Shown one piece after another: positions 52,243 to 62,704 of a DNA stretch of 64,000 nt (its first letter is position 1; every line of letters begins with the position of its first letter). The translations under genes were made by a program, and so were the position numbers. The DNA comes from NCEH01 sp040049195 (GTDB lineage: Bacteria; Pseudomonadota; Alphaproteobacteria; Rhizobiales; Xanthobacteraceae): the NCBI RefSeq assembly GCF_040049195.1, contig NZ_JBDZDL010000006.1. One strand, 5' to 3'. The notes beneath the pieces were generated by a model. That model searched no databases. It was not told the DNA's origin and worked only from the letters and a program-made list of their open reading frames with translations.

Positions 52243-53535
52243 TCACACAGTCGCGGGCCGCGCGATCTGGCGTTCGACCGCGAACAAACGGCGATATCGC
52301 TCAATTTCGGCGGGCGGTCCCATGGCCTTGGTGGGATTATCCGAAAGCTTGACCGCTGCGTGCCCGTTGGCGGAGATGACCTTGCAGACGATGGAGATGG
52401 GGTCCAAGGCGCCATTGGGGGCAAGGCCGCGGAAATCGTTGGTCAGCAGCGTGCCCCAGCCGAAGCCCAGGCGCATGCGGCCGGTGAAGCGGGCATGGAT
52501 GCGCGCCACCTCGTCCACATCCAGGCCATCGGAGAAGATCGCCAGCTTCTCGCGCGGGTCCTGGCCGCGCGACTTCCACCAGGCGATCACCTCCTCGCCG
52601 CCCTCGATGGGGTCCTTGCTGTCGATGCGAATGCCGGTCCAGGCGGTCAGCCAGTCCGGCGCATGGGCGAGGAAGCCGGTGGTGCCGTAGGTATCCGGCA
52701 GCATGATGCGCAGATTGCCTTCGTAATCCTCCTGCCAGTCCGCCAGCACCTGATAGGGCGCGCGCAGCAATTCGGCGTCGCTCCGGGCGAGCGCGGAATA
52801 GACCATCGGCAGTTCGTGCGCGTTGGTGCCGGTCGCCTCCACCTCGCGCCGCATGGCGATCAGGCAATTGGAGGTGCCGAGGAAGGTTTCGCCGAGCCCC
52901 TCCATGAGCGCCTGCACGCACCAGTCCTGCCACAGATAGCCGTGCCGCCGGCGGGTGCCGAAATCCGCGACATTGACGGGGCCGAGCGCCTTGATGGCCT
53001 CGATCTTCTCCCACACCCGCGTCATGGCGCGGGCATAGAGGATCTGCAGCTCGAACTTGCCGAGCCCCTTCAATACGGCGCGCGAACGCAGCTCGTTGAT
53101 GATGGCGAGCGCCGGGATCTCCCACATGGTGGTCTCGACCCACGGCCCCTCGAACACCAGCTCATATTGACCGTCCCACTTTTCCAGGTGGTAGGCGGGG
53201 AAGCGGAAGCCCTCCAGCCACGCCACGTAGTCGGGCGAGAACATTTGGCGCTTGCCGTAGAACATGTTACCGCGCAGCCAGGTGGACTCCCCGCGCGTGA
53301 GCGAGAGCGAGCGCACATGGTCCAGCTGCTCGCGCAAGGCGCCGATGTCGATGATATCGGCGAGCCGCACCCGGCTGGTGCGGTTGTGGATGCCGAAGGT
53401 GACTTTCACGTCCCGATGGCGCCGAAAAATAGTCTGCCCCATCAGCAGCTTATAGAAATCGGTATCCATCACCGAGCGGACGATCGGATCGATCTTCCAG
53501 GTATGATTATAAACGCGCGAGGCTATGTCGGTCAT
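52243..53535 (-). CDS. pncB: nicotinate phosphoribosyltransferase
   Basis: A 430-residue enzyme making nicotinate mononucleotide from nicotinate and PRPP, with ATP, in NAD salvage. Diagnostic regions: VMDTDFYKLLMGQTIFRRH, VTFGIHNRTSRVRLADIID, FGTRRRHGYLWQDWCVQAL, GTSNCLIAMRREVEATGTNAHELPMVYSAL with the active-site His, and FGWGTLLTNDF. The ATG at 53535 opens the conserved part; a weak ribosome binding site precedes it. Confidence 0.96.
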   Translation of the reverse strand: MTDIASRVYNHTWKIDPIVRSVMDTDFYKLLMGQTIFRRHRDVKVTFGIHNRTSRVRLADIIDIGALREQLDHVRSLSLTRGESTWLRGNMFYGKRQMFSPDYVAWLEGFRFPAYHLEKWDGQYELVFEGPWVETTMWEIPALAIINELRSRAVLKGLGKFELQILYARAMTRVWEKIEAIKALGPVNVADFGTRRRHGYLWQDWCVQALMEGLGETFLGTSNCLIAMRREVEATGTNAHELPMVYSALARSDAELLRAPYQVLADWQEDYEGNLRIMLPDTYGTTGFLAHAPDWLTAWTGIRIDSKDPIEGGEEVIAWWKSRGQDPREKLAIFSDGLDVDEVARIHARFTGRMRLGFGWGTLLTNDFRGLAPNGALDPISIVCKVISANGHAAVKLSDNPTKAMGPPAEIERYRRLFAVERQIARPATV

Positions 53536-53732
53536 GGCAATCCCGATGCGGCGGATGACTGCTATACCACCGCGCCGTGGGTGTACATCCACTTTGCCTT
53601 ATACTGAGGCTCCCTTCCGGCAATAACGGCAGCATTCATCATAGGCTGGATGGAAAGGCTTCTGTCCGCTTCGTGGAATTTATGTTAACAGAATGACCAT
53701 GGGCGAGACCGCAATCAAGGGTTGCGAAAAAT

Positions 53733-53748
53733 ATAATACAAGTATTAT
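53733..53748. promoter_or_regulatory. AT-rich inverted repeat upstream of the GGDEF gene
   Basis: ATAATAC-AA-GTATTAT, perfect 7-bp arms, in an unusually AT-rich 266-bp gap between the divergent pncB and GGDEF genes. A TATAAT -10 hexamer follows at 53774-53779, 22 bp before the GGDEF start codon, so the repeat sits at the place expected for an operator. Confidence 0.45.
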
Positions 53749-53801
53749 TGCGATTATTCCATCGCGAATCTTGTATAATGCGCCTTTTCTCCGGAGGTTA
53801 A

Positions 53802-55271
53802 ATGAGCGAGGCGCGGTCTAGCGAGGTCATGGGTGGAGATTGGGCGGCGGCATTACGCGCCTTGAGGCAACTTCTTAGCCTCTCCAATTGCACGATCACC
53901 GAAACTTATGACCATTACTTGACATCGGCGCGCGCGATCTTCGGCATGGATGTCGCGATCATCGCCGCAGTGAAAGACGGCGTATTCACGCCTTTGCGCA
54001 TGCAGTTCACCCACCCGCTGACGATCGGCGAAGGGCAGGCGATCCCCGAGAGCGCCACATTCGCCAGCGAGGCGGTCCGCACCGGCCGCGCCATTTCCTG
54101 CCCCCACGTGGCGCAGGACCCTGTTCTGCGCGCCCATCCGATCTATGCGGAGACCGGGCTCGAATCCTACATGGGCGCGCCGATCCGTATCGGCGACACG
54201 ATCATCGGCTCCTTCAGCCTGCTGGACCCCACGCCGCGCGAGCACCCCTTCACGCCCGAATCGATGGCGCTGCTGGAATTGCTGGCGGAAACGCTGGGCC
54301 GCGCCATCGAGCGCGACCAGCTGGAAGCCGAGCGCCGGGAAGCGGACAAGCAGCGCACCGCCGCCATCAATTTCTTCCAGACCGCGTTCGCCAACGCCCC
54401 CATCGGCATCACCCTGGTGGATCTCGACGGCAAGTTCCTGCGCGCCAATCCCGCCGCATGCCGCCTGTTCGGTTATTCGGAAGAAGAACTTCAGGCGCGC
54501 GACTTCCAGTCTCTGACCTATCAGGAAGATTTGAACCTCGATCTGAAGCACCTCGCCGAGATCAAGGCCGGCGTCATCTCCGAATACGAGATGGACAAGC
54601 GCTATGTGCGGCCGGATGGAAGCATCATCTGGGCGCAGCTGAACGTCGCCCTGGTGCGCAACGAGGACGGCTCGCCCCGCTGCTTCATTTCGCAGATCCA
54701 CGATGTCAGCGAGGAACGCGCCCTGATCCAGGAACTCGACCACAAGCGCAAGCAACTGGAAGAGGCCAATCAGAAGCTCACCCAGCTCGCCTCGCTGGAC
54801 CCGCTGACCGGCACGCTGAACCGCCGCGCGCTGCGCCAGCGGCTCGACCAGGAAATGGCGCGCGCCAATGCCCAGGGCACGCCGCTCGCCTTCATCATGG
54901 TCGATGTGGACGACTTCAAGCCTTACAATGACCGCTATGGCCATCTGGCCGGCGATATCGCCTTGAAGGAAGTGGCCCAGTGCATGCGCGCCGCCTCGCG
55001 GGAGGATGATGCGGTCTGCCGCTTCGGCGGCGAGGAATTCCTGCTGCTTCTGCCCCGAACACCCCAGGCCGAAGCCAAGAAGGTGGCCGAGCGCGTGCGC
55101 GAGTCCATCGCCACCAGCACGGCCTTGCCCGAGCGCGTCACGGTGAGCGCGGGCGTGCATGTCTACATGCCTTCGGAAAAAGGGCAGCCGATCGACCGCC
55201 TCATCGCCCAGGCGGACGCGGCGCTTTATGAAGCCAAGCGCAACGGCAAGAACCGCGTCGAAACCCTGTGA
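53802..55271 (+). CDS. GAF-PAS-GGDEF diguanylate cyclase
   Basis: A 489-residue cytoplasmic signalling protein: GAF domain (about 20-175; HVAQDPVLRAHPIYAETGLESYMGAPI), PAS domain (about 185-310; TAFANAPIGITLVDLDGKFLRANPAACRLFGYSEEEL), a short coiled coil and a GGDEF domain (DPLTGTLNRRALRQRLDQEM; CRFGGEEFLLLLP). The intact GGEEF motif predicts cyclic di-GMP synthesis. No RxxD inhibitory site is obvious before the motif. GGAGG precedes the ATG. Confidence 0.94.
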   Translation: MSEARSSEVMGGDWAAALRALRQLLSLSNCTITETYDHYLTSARAIFGMDVAIIAAVKDGVFTPLRMQFTHPLTIGEGQAIPESATFASEAVRTGRAISCPHVAQDPVLRAHPIYAETGLESYMGAPIRIGDTIIGSFSLLDPTPREHPFTPESMALLELLAETLGRAIERDQLEAERREADKQRTAAINFFQTAFANAPIGITLVDLDGKFLRANPAACRLFGYSEEELQARDFQSLTYQEDLNLDLKHLAEIKAGVISEYEMDKRYVRPDGSIIWAQLNVALVRNEDGSPRCFISQIHDVSEERALIQELDHKRKQLEEANQKLTQLASLDPLTGTLNRRALRQRLDQEMARANAQGTPLAFIMVDVDDFKPYNDRYGHLAGDIALKEVAQCMRAASREDDAVCRFGGEEFLLLLPRTPQAEAKKVAERVRESIATSTALPERVTVSAGVHVYMPSEKGQPIDRLIAQADAALYEAKRNGKNRVETL

Positions 55272-55338
55272 GCCGCACCGGCGCGCCGGCCCGGGGCGCG
55301 CCGCGCGCGGTCAGCGCGGCGGCTTTCCCGCCGCCGGC

Positions 55339-56181
55339 TCACACCGCCTGCGCGATCATGCAGGGGCGGCCATCCGCGCCGCCGGTCCACAGCTCCAGCC
55401 CCTCGGTGCCCTCGGCGGCGTTGAGGCGCATGGGCGGCCCGTCGAAGATCGGCCGCACGCTGCGGAACGAGAAGCGCTTCAGCGGCCGCCCCAGCAGGCG
55501 CGCGGCGAATTCCACCAGCAAGGTCGCCTGCAACGGGCCATGCACCACCAGGCCGGGATAACCCTCTTCCTGCTGGCAATAGGTGCGGTCGTAATGGATG
55601 CGGTGGCCGTTGAAGGTGACGGCGGAATAGCGGAACAGCAGCACCGGGGAGGTGTCCACCTCCTCCTGCCAGGTGGCGACCGGCGGCGGCTCGCTCTTGC
55701 CCGCGCCGCCCGCCGGCGCATCCACGCCGCGATAGACGATGTCCTGCCGCTCGGAGAGGGCGAGGCCACGGGCCGTGTAGACATTGTGGGCGACGGTGAC
55801 GAAGCACAAAGTGCCCGTGCGCCCTTCCTTCACCACCACATCCTCGATGCGCGACAGGCGCCGGGCCTCGTCGCCCACCCGCAGCGCATCGTGAAAATCG
55901 AGCTGCCCGCCCGCCCACATGCGGCGCGGCAGCGGCACCGGCGGCAGGAAGCCGCCGCGCGCGGGGTGCCCGTCCGGCCCCAGGCGGTCCATCTCCACCG
56001 TGATCGGCGAGAGGCACCAATGGGCGGTGAGCGTCGCGTCCTCGCCGGGGGCGGGGTCGCCGGGGTCGCGGTTCAGCGTGGCGCGCATCTCGCGCACCGC
56101 GCGGGCGGTGACGAGGTCGCGCACCTCGTGGGTGCGGCCGATCCAGCCGCGCAGGGTGGCAACGTCCAGGGGTTCGCTCAT
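55339..56181 (-). CDS. MaoC/HTD2-type acyl-CoA hydratase (mesaconyl/itaconyl-CoA hydratase-like)
   Basis: A 280-residue double-hotdog hydratase: N-terminal HTD2-like half with LPRRMWAGGQLDFHDALRVGD and C-terminal half with FRYSAVTFNGHRIHYDRTY and YPGLVVHGPLQATLLVEF, which carries the catalytic Asp/His pair of the family. Relatives hydrate mesaconyl-C4-CoA or itaconyl-CoA. It is the last gene of the leftward operon, 7 bp behind the acyl-CoA dehydrogenase, whose product it probably hydrates. Confidence 0.88.
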   Translation of the reverse strand: MSEPLDVATLRGWIGRTHEVRDLVTARAVREMRATLNRDPGDPAPGEDATLTAHWCLSPITVEMDRLGPDGHPARGGFLPPVPLPRRMWAGGQLDFHDALRVGDEARRLSRIEDVVVKEGRTGTLCFVTVAHNVYTARGLALSERQDIVYRGVDAPAGGAGKSEPPPVATWQEEVDTSPVLLFRYSAVTFNGHRIHYDRTYCQQEEGYPGLVVHGPLQATLLVEFAARLLGRPLKRFSFRSVRPIFDGPPMRLNAAEGTEGLELWTGGADGRPCMIAQAV

Positions 56182-56188
56182 GTCGACC

Positions 56189-57352
56189 TCAATAGGAGCG
56201 CGGCATGCCGAGCACATGCTCGGCGATATAGCTCAGGATGAGATTGGTGGAGATCGGCGCCACCTGATACAGGCGGGTCTCGCGGAACTTGCGCTCCACG
56301 TCGTATTCCTCGGCGAAGCCGAAGCCGCCATGGGTCTGCACGCAGGCTTCCGCCGCCGCCCAGGAGGCATCCGCCGCCAGCATCTTCGCCATGTTCGCCT
56401 CCGCGCCGCAATCGCGCCCCGCCTCGAACAGCGCCGCCGCCTTGTGCACCATCAGTTCGGCCGCGCGCATCTGGGCATAGGCCTTGGCGATGGGAAACTG
56501 GATGCCCTGGTTCTGGCCGATGGGCCGGCCGAACACCACCCGTTCCTTGGCATAGGCGGTGGCCTTCGCGATGAACCATTTGGCATCGCCCACGCATTCC
56601 GAGGCGATCAGGATGCGCTCCGCATTCATGCCCGAGAGAATGTAGCGGAAGCCCTTGCCCTCCTCGCCAATGAGGTTTTCGGCGGGAATGCGCACGTTGT
56701 CGAAGAACACTTCGGTGGTGGAATGGTTCATCATCGCCCGGATCGGGCGGATGGTGAGACCGGCCTTGCGGGCTTCGCGCATGTCGAGGATGAACACCGA
56801 GAGGCCGTCGGTGCGTTTCTTCACCTGGTCCTTCGGCGTGGTGCGGGCGAGCAGCAGCATCAAATCGGAATATTCCGCCCGCGAGGTCCACACCTTCTGC
56901 CCGTTGACCACATAATGGTCGCCGCGCTTCTCCGCGAAGGTCTTGATGGAGGAGGTGTCCGTGCCGGAGGTCGGCTCGGTGACGCCGAACGCCTGGAGGC
57001 GCAGTTCGCCCGACGCGATCTTGGGCAGATAGGCCTGCTTCTGCGCTTCGTTGCCGTGCCGCAGCAGCGCGCCCATGATGTACATCTGGGCGTGGCAGGC
57101 GCCCCCGTTGCACCCTGCCCGCTGCACTTCCTCCAGGATGGCGGCTGCGGCGGACAGGGGCAGGCCGGCCCCGCCATAGGCTTCCGGTATCAGGGCGGAC
57201 AGGAAGCCGGACTGGGTCAGCGCAGTCACGAACTCGGACGGATACGCCGCCTCGCGGTCGAGACGTCGCCAATATTCGCCCGGAAAGCCTGCGCAGAGCT
57301 TGCGCACCGCATCGCGGATATCGGCGAATGTTTCCTCGTCCTGACCCTGCAT
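56189..57352 (-). CDS. acyl-CoA dehydrogenase
   Basis: A 387-residue FAD-dependent dehydrogenase: ALIPEAYGGAGLPLSAAAAIL, FGVTEPTSGTDTSSIKT, VVNGQKVWTSRAEYSDLMLLLART, ERVVFGRPIGQNQGIQFPIAKAYA and TRLYQVAPISTNLILSYIAEHVLG. The region usually YEGT reads QVAP, so the base that abstracts the alpha proton is elsewhere or altered. The chosen ATG has GGAG upstream; longer starts add unconserved sequence. It sits between the fumarase-like gene and the hydratase. Confidence 0.9.
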   Translation of the reverse strand: MQGQDEETFADIRDAVRKLCAGFPGEYWRRLDREAAYPSEFVTALTQSGFLSALIPEAYGGAGLPLSAAAAILEEVQRAGCNGGACHAQMYIMGALLRHGNEAQKQAYLPKIASGELRLQAFGVTEPTSGTDTSSIKTFAEKRGDHYVVNGQKVWTSRAEYSDLMLLLARTTPKDQVKKRTDGLSVFILDMREARKAGLTIRPIRAMMNHSTTEVFFDNVRIPAENLIGEEGKGFRYILSGMNAERILIASECVGDAKWFIAKATAYAKERVVFGRPIGQNQGIQFPIAKAYAQMRAAELMVHKAAALFEAGRDCGAEANMAKMLAADASWAAAEACVQTHGGFGFAEEYDVERKFRETRLYQVAPISTNLILSYIAEHVLGMPRSY

Positions 57353-57444
57353 GAACCAACTCCAAAGCAAACCATCCTCCTCCCTAGCAAGGGATGAGGC
57401 CATCTTGGAAAGTGATAAAAGTGATTGCCCCGTGGGGGTAAAAC

Positions 57445-58962
57445 TTATGCCCGTTCCGCGATCCGCGACCGCCACAGCGCCGGCCCCAGCGCATGCACCG
57501 ATTGCCCGGCGCTATCCACCGCGACCGTAACTGGCATGTCCTCCACCACGAATTCGTGGATCGCCTCCATGCCGAGGTCCTCGAACGCCAGCACCCGCGC
57601 GCTCTTGATGGCCTTGGACACCAGATAGGCCGCCCCGCCTATGGCGATCAGATAGGCCGCCTTGTGGCGCGCGATGGCCTCGATCGCGAGGGGCCCGCGC
57701 TCGGCCTTGCCGATCATGGCGATGAGCCCGGTGCCGGCGAGAATCTCCTCGGTGAAGCCGTCCATGCGGGTGGAGGTGGTGGGACCGGCGGGGCCGACCG
57801 CCTCCTCGCGCACCGCATCCACCGGACCGACATAATAGATCACCCGATCCTTCAGGCTCACCGGCAGAGGGTCCCCGGCACGCAGCATCTGCGACAGGCG
57901 CGCGTGCGCGGCGTCGCGCCCGGTGAGCATGCGCCCGTTCAACAGAAGCTTCTCGCCGATGCGCCAGGAGGCGACCTCCGCGCGCGTCAGCGTATCGAGA
58001 TCCACCCGCCGCGCGGCCGCGCTCGTCTGGTCGAGCACCACCTCGGGCCACGCGGAAAGATCCGGCGGGTCGAGCTTCACCGGGCCGGAGCCGTCGAGCA
58101 CGATGGTGGCATGGCGGTTGGCGGCGCATTGGGGAATCAGCGCCACCGGCTTGGAGGCGGCATGGGTGGGGAAGGTGGCGATCTTCACATCCACCACGGT
58201 GGTCAGCCCGCCGAGCCCCTGCGCGCCGATGCCGAGCGCATTCACCTTCTGGTACAGCTCGATGCGCAATTCCTCTTCCCGGCTCGCCGGTCCGCGCGCG
58301 AGGAGCTGCGTCATGTCGATGGGTTCGAGCAGGGATTCCTTGGCCAGCAGCATGGCCTTTTCCGCGCTGCCGCCGATGCCGATGCCGAGCATTCCCGGCG
58401 GGCACCAGCCGGCGCCCAGCTCCGGCACCGTCTTCAGCACCCAGTCCACCACCGAGGCGGAGGGATTGAGGGTTGCGAAGCGCGCCTTGTTCTCCGAACC
58501 GCCGCCCTTGGCGGCCAGCGAAATCTCCACCGTGCCGCCGGGCACCAGCTCCACATGCACCACGGCGGGGGCGTTGTCGCGGGTGTTGCGGCGGGCGAAC
58601 AGCGGATCCTCCACCATGGAGGCGCGCAGTGGATTGTCCGCGTCCAGATAGGCCCGGCGCACGCCCTCGTTCACCAGATCCGCGAGCGCGCGCTCGGTAT
58701 CGAAGCGCACGTCCATGCCCACCTTCACGAACGCCACCACCAGCCCGGTATCCTGGCAGATGGGGCGATGGCCGAGCGCGGCCATGCGCGAATTCACCAG
58801 GATCTGCGCGATGGCGTCCTTCGCCGCGGGGGATTCCTCGCGGGCATGGGCCTGCGCGAGATGGACGATGTAATCGGCGGGATGAAAATAGGAGATGTAT
58901 TGCAAAGCGTCGGCGACGCTCGCGACCACATCCTCCTCGGCGATGACGACACTCGCTCTCAT
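57445..58962 (-). CDS. class I fumarate hydratase / mesaconase
   Basis: A 505-residue [4Fe-4S] hydratase with both class I domains in one chain. The three cluster Cys are visible at 69 (RPICQDTG), 187 (GWCPPGMLGIGIGG) and 279 (IPQCAANRH), and the beta-domain signature GPTTSTRMDGFTEEIL follows. Class I enzymes hydrate fumarate, and many also hydrate mesaconate to citramalate. The operon (hydratase of the mesaconyl/itaconyl-CoA type, acyl-CoA dehydrogenase, transporter) favours a C5-dicarboxylate role, but the sequence does not separate the two. Confidence 0.92.
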   Translation of the reverse strand: MRASVVIAEEDVVASVADALQYISYFHPADYIVHLAQAHAREESPAAKDAIAQILVNSRMAALGHRPICQDTGLVVAFVKVGMDVRFDTERALADLVNEGVRRAYLDADNPLRASMVEDPLFARRNTRDNAPAVVHVELVPGGTVEISLAAKGGGSENKARFATLNPSASVVDWVLKTVPELGAGWCPPGMLGIGIGGSAEKAMLLAKESLLEPIDMTQLLARGPASREEELRIELYQKVNALGIGAQGLGGLTTVVDVKIATFPTHAASKPVALIPQCAANRHATIVLDGSGPVKLDPPDLSAWPEVVLDQTSAAARRVDLDTLTRAEVASWRIGEKLLLNGRMLTGRDAAHARLSQMLRAGDPLPVSLKDRVIYYVGPVDAVREEAVGPAGPTTSTRMDGFTEEILAGTGLIAMIGKAERGPLAIEAIARHKAAYLIAIGGAAYLVSKAIKSARVLAFEDLGMEAIHEFVVEDMPVTVAVDSAGQSVHALGPALWRSRIAERA

Positions 58963-59022
58963 GGCATCACCTTTCCGGACGCGGGATCGCGGACACGGCG
59001 CACGCCGCGTCCGCGATTTAGA

Positions 59023-59772
59023 TCAGATGGTGCGCCCGCCATCCACTTCCAGGATCACGCCGGTGATGAATTCGGCTTCGTCCGACGCCAGATAGAGGCA
59101 GGCGTTGGCGATGTCCTTCGGCTCGGAGAGGCGGCCGAGCGGAATGGTGGAGATGAAGCGGGCGCGGTTCTCCGGCGTGTCCGGCATGCCCATGAAGCTC
59201 TCCAGCAGCGCGGTCGCGCCCATCACCGGCGCCACGCAGTTCACGCGCACCTTCTGCGGGGCGAGTTCCACCGCCAGCGAGCGGGTGAGCAGGTTCACCG
59301 CCCCCTTGGAGCCATTGTACCAGGTGAGGCCGGGACGCGGGCGGATGCCGGCGGTGGAGCCGATGTTCACCACCACGCCGCCGCCGGCCGCCGCCATGCC
59401 CGGCACCACCGCATTGATCATGTGGAAGATCGACTTCACATTGATCGCATAGACGCGGTCGAACTCTTCCTCGCTCACTTCGAGCAGGGGCTTGTTGCGA
59501 TGGGTCCAGCCGGCATTGTTGATGACGATATCGAGCTTGCCGCCATGGGCGACGGCCGCCTTCACGCCGGCCTCGATATCGGCCTTCTTCGTGACGTCGC
59601 CCTGCACCGCAGTGGCGGCGGCGCCGATCTCCTGGGCGACCTTCGCCGCGCCGTCCCCGTTCAGGTCCAGAATGGTGACCTTCGCGCCCTCGCGGGCGAA
59701 CAGGCGGGCGATCTCCGCGCCGAAGCCGGAGGCCGCCCCCGTGACGAGGGCGGATTTACCTTGCAGCCGCAT
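59023..59772 (-). CDS. SDR-family oxidoreductase
   Basis: A 249-residue classical short-chain dehydrogenase: TGAASGFGAEIARLFA, NNAGWTHRNKPL, NIGSTAGIRPRPGLTWYNGSKGAV with the Ser-Tyr-Lys triad, and DEAEFITGVILEVDGGRTI. Asp after the second strand (TILDLNGD) suggests NAD(H) preference. GAGGAAA precedes the ATG. It lies between the aldehyde dehydrogenase and fumarase-like genes and probably oxidises a hydroxy intermediate. Confidence 0.92.
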   Translation of the reverse strand: MRLQGKSALVTGAASGFGAEIARLFAREGAKVTILDLNGDGAAKVAQEIGAAATAVQGDVTKKADIEAGVKAAVAHGGKLDIVINNAGWTHRNKPLLEVSEEEFDRVYAINVKSIFHMINAVVPGMAAAGGGVVVNIGSTAGIRPRPGLTWYNGSKGAVNLLTRSLAVELAPQKVRVNCVAPVMGATALLESFMGMPDTPENRARFISTIPLGRLSEPKDIANACLYLASDEAEFITGVILEVDGGRTI

Positions 59773-59783
59773 GTGCCGTTTCC

Positions 59784-61253
59784 TCAATCGTGCTTGATGA
59801 TCATGGTCTTGAGGGTCGAGAACTCGTACAGGGCCTCGAACCCCTTCTCGCGGCCGTGGCCGGATTTCTTCATGCCGCCGAACGGCAGCTCGATGCCGCC
59901 GCCGGCGCCATAGGCATTCACATAGACCTGCCCCGCCTTGACCTTGCGGGCGACCCGCATGGCGCGGGAGCCGTCGCGCGACCACACGCCGGCCATGAGG
60001 CCGAAATCCGTGCCGTTGGCGAGCGCCACCGCATCCGCCTCGTCATCGAACGGCAGCATGGAAAGCACCGGGCCGAACACTTCCTGCGTGGCCAGCTCGT
60101 TGGCGCGTGGCACCGGGCCGTAGATGCGCGGCGTCACATAGAAGCCGCCCTCCGGCACGCCCTCGGCGATGCTGCCCTGGGCCAGAACGGGGACACCCTT
60201 TTCCTGGGCGCGGGCGAAGAAGCCTTCCACGCGCTCCTTCTGCTTGGCGTTGATCACCGGGCCGAGGTCGAGGTCCATCTCCGGCGTGCCGGCGCGCAGC
60301 TTGGAGAAGCGCTCGGCGACGCGGGCGACCACCTCCTCATAGGCGCCGCGCTCCACCAGCAGGCGCGAGCCGGCCGAGCAGGTCTGGCCGGCATTCTGCA
60401 CCACCGTGTTGACGATCACCGGGATCGCCACGTCGAGGTCGGTATCGCCGAACAGGACGTGGGGCGACTTGCCGCCCAGCTCCAGCGTGCAGCCGATGTG
60501 GTTGCGCGCGGCGGCGGTCTGGATCAGCACGCCCACTTCCGGACTGCCGGTGAAGGCGATGAAATCGATGTCGCGATGGGCCGAGAGCGCCGCGCCCGCC
60601 TCTTCGCCGAGGCCCGGAACGATATTGATGGCACCTTCCGGGAAGCCCACGCCGGCCGCAAGCTCGGCGATGCGCAGCGGGGTCAGGCAAGCGTCCTCGG
60701 CCGGCTTGATGACCGTGGCATTGCCCACCGCCAGCGCCGGGCCGATGGTGCGGCCGAACATCTGGGCGGGATAGTTCCAGGGGATGATGTGCCCGGTCAC
60801 GCCGAAGCGCTCGCGCTCGGTGGCGACGAAATAGCCGTTCAGGAACGGAATGGTCTCGCCGTGTAGCTTGTCGGCGGCGCCGCCGTAGAATTCGAAATAG
60901 CGGGCGGCGGCCACCATGTCGGCCCGCGCCTGCTTCATGGGCTTGCCGGTGTCGCGCGCTTCCAGCAGCGCCAGTTCCTCCGCATGGTCGGCGATGGCGA
61001 TGCCGAGCTTCACCAGCAGGCGGCCGCGCTCGGTGGCCGAAAGCCGGCCCCAGGCGCCCTCTTCCACCGCCGCGCGCGCGGCCTTCACCGCCGCGTCCAC
61101 GTCCGGCGCCGTGCCGGCGGCGATCTCGGCGAACACCTTGCCGTCGGCCGGGGCATAGACCGGAACGGTGCGGCCGGACGCTGCGGGGCGCCAGGCGTTG
61201 TTGATGAAGATGCCCTTTGCGGCGGCGACCGGGGCGGGGGTTTGCGCGTTCAT
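59784..61253 (-). CDS. aldehyde dehydrogenase
   Basis: A 489-residue NAD(P)-dependent aldehyde dehydrogenase with IIPWNYPAQMFGRTIGPALAVGN, the catalytic Glu in TLELGGKSP, catalytic Cys in NAGQTCSAGSRLLVE and the C-terminal PFGGMKKSGHGREKGFEAL. Substrate class resembles betaine/hydroxyaldehyde-type enzymes but is not assignable. The start overlaps the end of the livF-like gene by 4 bases (ATGA). Confidence 0.94.
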   Translation of the reverse strand: MNAQTPAPVAAAKGIFINNAWRPAASGRTVPVYAPADGKVFAEIAAGTAPDVDAAVKAARAAVEEGAWGRLSATERGRLLVKLGIAIADHAEELALLEARDTGKPMKQARADMVAAARYFEFYGGAADKLHGETIPFLNGYFVATERERFGVTGHIIPWNYPAQMFGRTIGPALAVGNATVIKPAEDACLTPLRIAELAAGVGFPEGAINIVPGLGEEAGAALSAHRDIDFIAFTGSPEVGVLIQTAAARNHIGCTLELGGKSPHVLFGDTDLDVAIPVIVNTVVQNAGQTCSAGSRLLVERGAYEEVVARVAERFSKLRAGTPEMDLDLGPVINAKQKERVEGFFARAQEKGVPVLAQGSIAEGVPEGGFYVTPRIYGPVPRANELATQEVFGPVLSMLPFDDEADAVALANGTDFGLMAGVWSRDGSRAMRVARKVKAGQVYVNAYGAGGGIELPFGGMKKSGHGREKGFEALYEFSTLKTMIIKHD

Positions 61254-61927
61254 GCGGGCAGTCCTTCGTTGCGCACGTCCTGGGCGATCTCGCCGCGCTC
61301 GATGGTGATGATCCGCTCGGCGAAGCTGCGCAGGAGGTGGGGGTTGGATTCGGTGATCACGAGCGCGAGGCTCGGTTCGGCGTCGCGCAGGCGCCGCAGC
61401 GCCTCCGCGTAGCGATTGGCGAGCACCGGGGCGAGGCCCTGGAACGGCTCGTCCAGCAGCACCAGGCGGGTCGCCAGCATGAGCGCGCGCGCGAGCGCCA
61501 CCATCTTGCCCTGCCCGCCGGACACCGAGCCGGCCGGGCGGCGGGCCATTTCCCGCAGTTCCGGCAGGATGTCGTAGACCCGGTCCAGCCGACGCTTGGT
61601 CTCGGCGGCCGAGAGCTTGGCCACCTGCGCGGGCAGCAGGATGTTCTCCTCCACCGTGAAGCGGGAGAACAGGCGCCGGTCCTCCGGCGCATAGCCGATG
61701 CCGAGGCCGGGGCGGCGGAAATCCTCCACCGTATTGAGGTCGGCGCCGTCGAACTGGAGCCGGCCGGTGTTCTTGGTGAAGCCCATGATGGTGCGCAGCG
61801 TGGTGGTCTTGCCGGCGCCGTTGCGGCCGACGAAGGCCACCGCCTCGCCCTCCCCCACCTTAAACGAGACGCCGCGCAGCACCGGGACGGTGCCGAAGGA
61901 GACGCAGATGTTTTCAAGCAGCAGCAT
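61250..61927 (-). CDS. livF: branched-chain amino acid-type ABC transporter ATPase
   Basis: A 225-residue LivF-type ATPase: Walker A GRNGAGKTT, IGYAPEDRRLFSRFTVEENILL, signature VSGGQGKMVALARAL, Walker B LVLLDEPFQGLAPVL. It starts 3 bp after the livG-like gene and overlaps the aldehyde dehydrogenase gene. This transporter class also imports aromatic and dicarboxylic compounds, which suits the downstream catabolic genes. Confidence 0.92.
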   Translation of the reverse strand: MLLLENICVSFGTVPVLRGVSFKVGEGEAVAFVGRNGAGKTTTLRTIMGFTKNTGRLQFDGADLNTVEDFRRPGLGIGYAPEDRRLFSRFTVEENILLPAQVAKLSAAETKRRLDRVYDILPELREMARRPAGSVSGGQGKMVALARALMLATRLVLLDEPFQGLAPVLANRYAEALRRLRDAEPSLALVITESNPHLLRSFAERIITIERGEIAQDVRNEGLPA

Positions 61928-61930
61928 GGC

Positions 61931-62700
<770 letters not shown>

Positions 62701-62704
<4 letters not shown>

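Noticed and set aside
55272..55338. GC-rich hairpins between the converging GGDEF and hydratase genes as a terminator
   Set aside because: Several imperfect GC stems can form, but none has a T tract; too weak to list.
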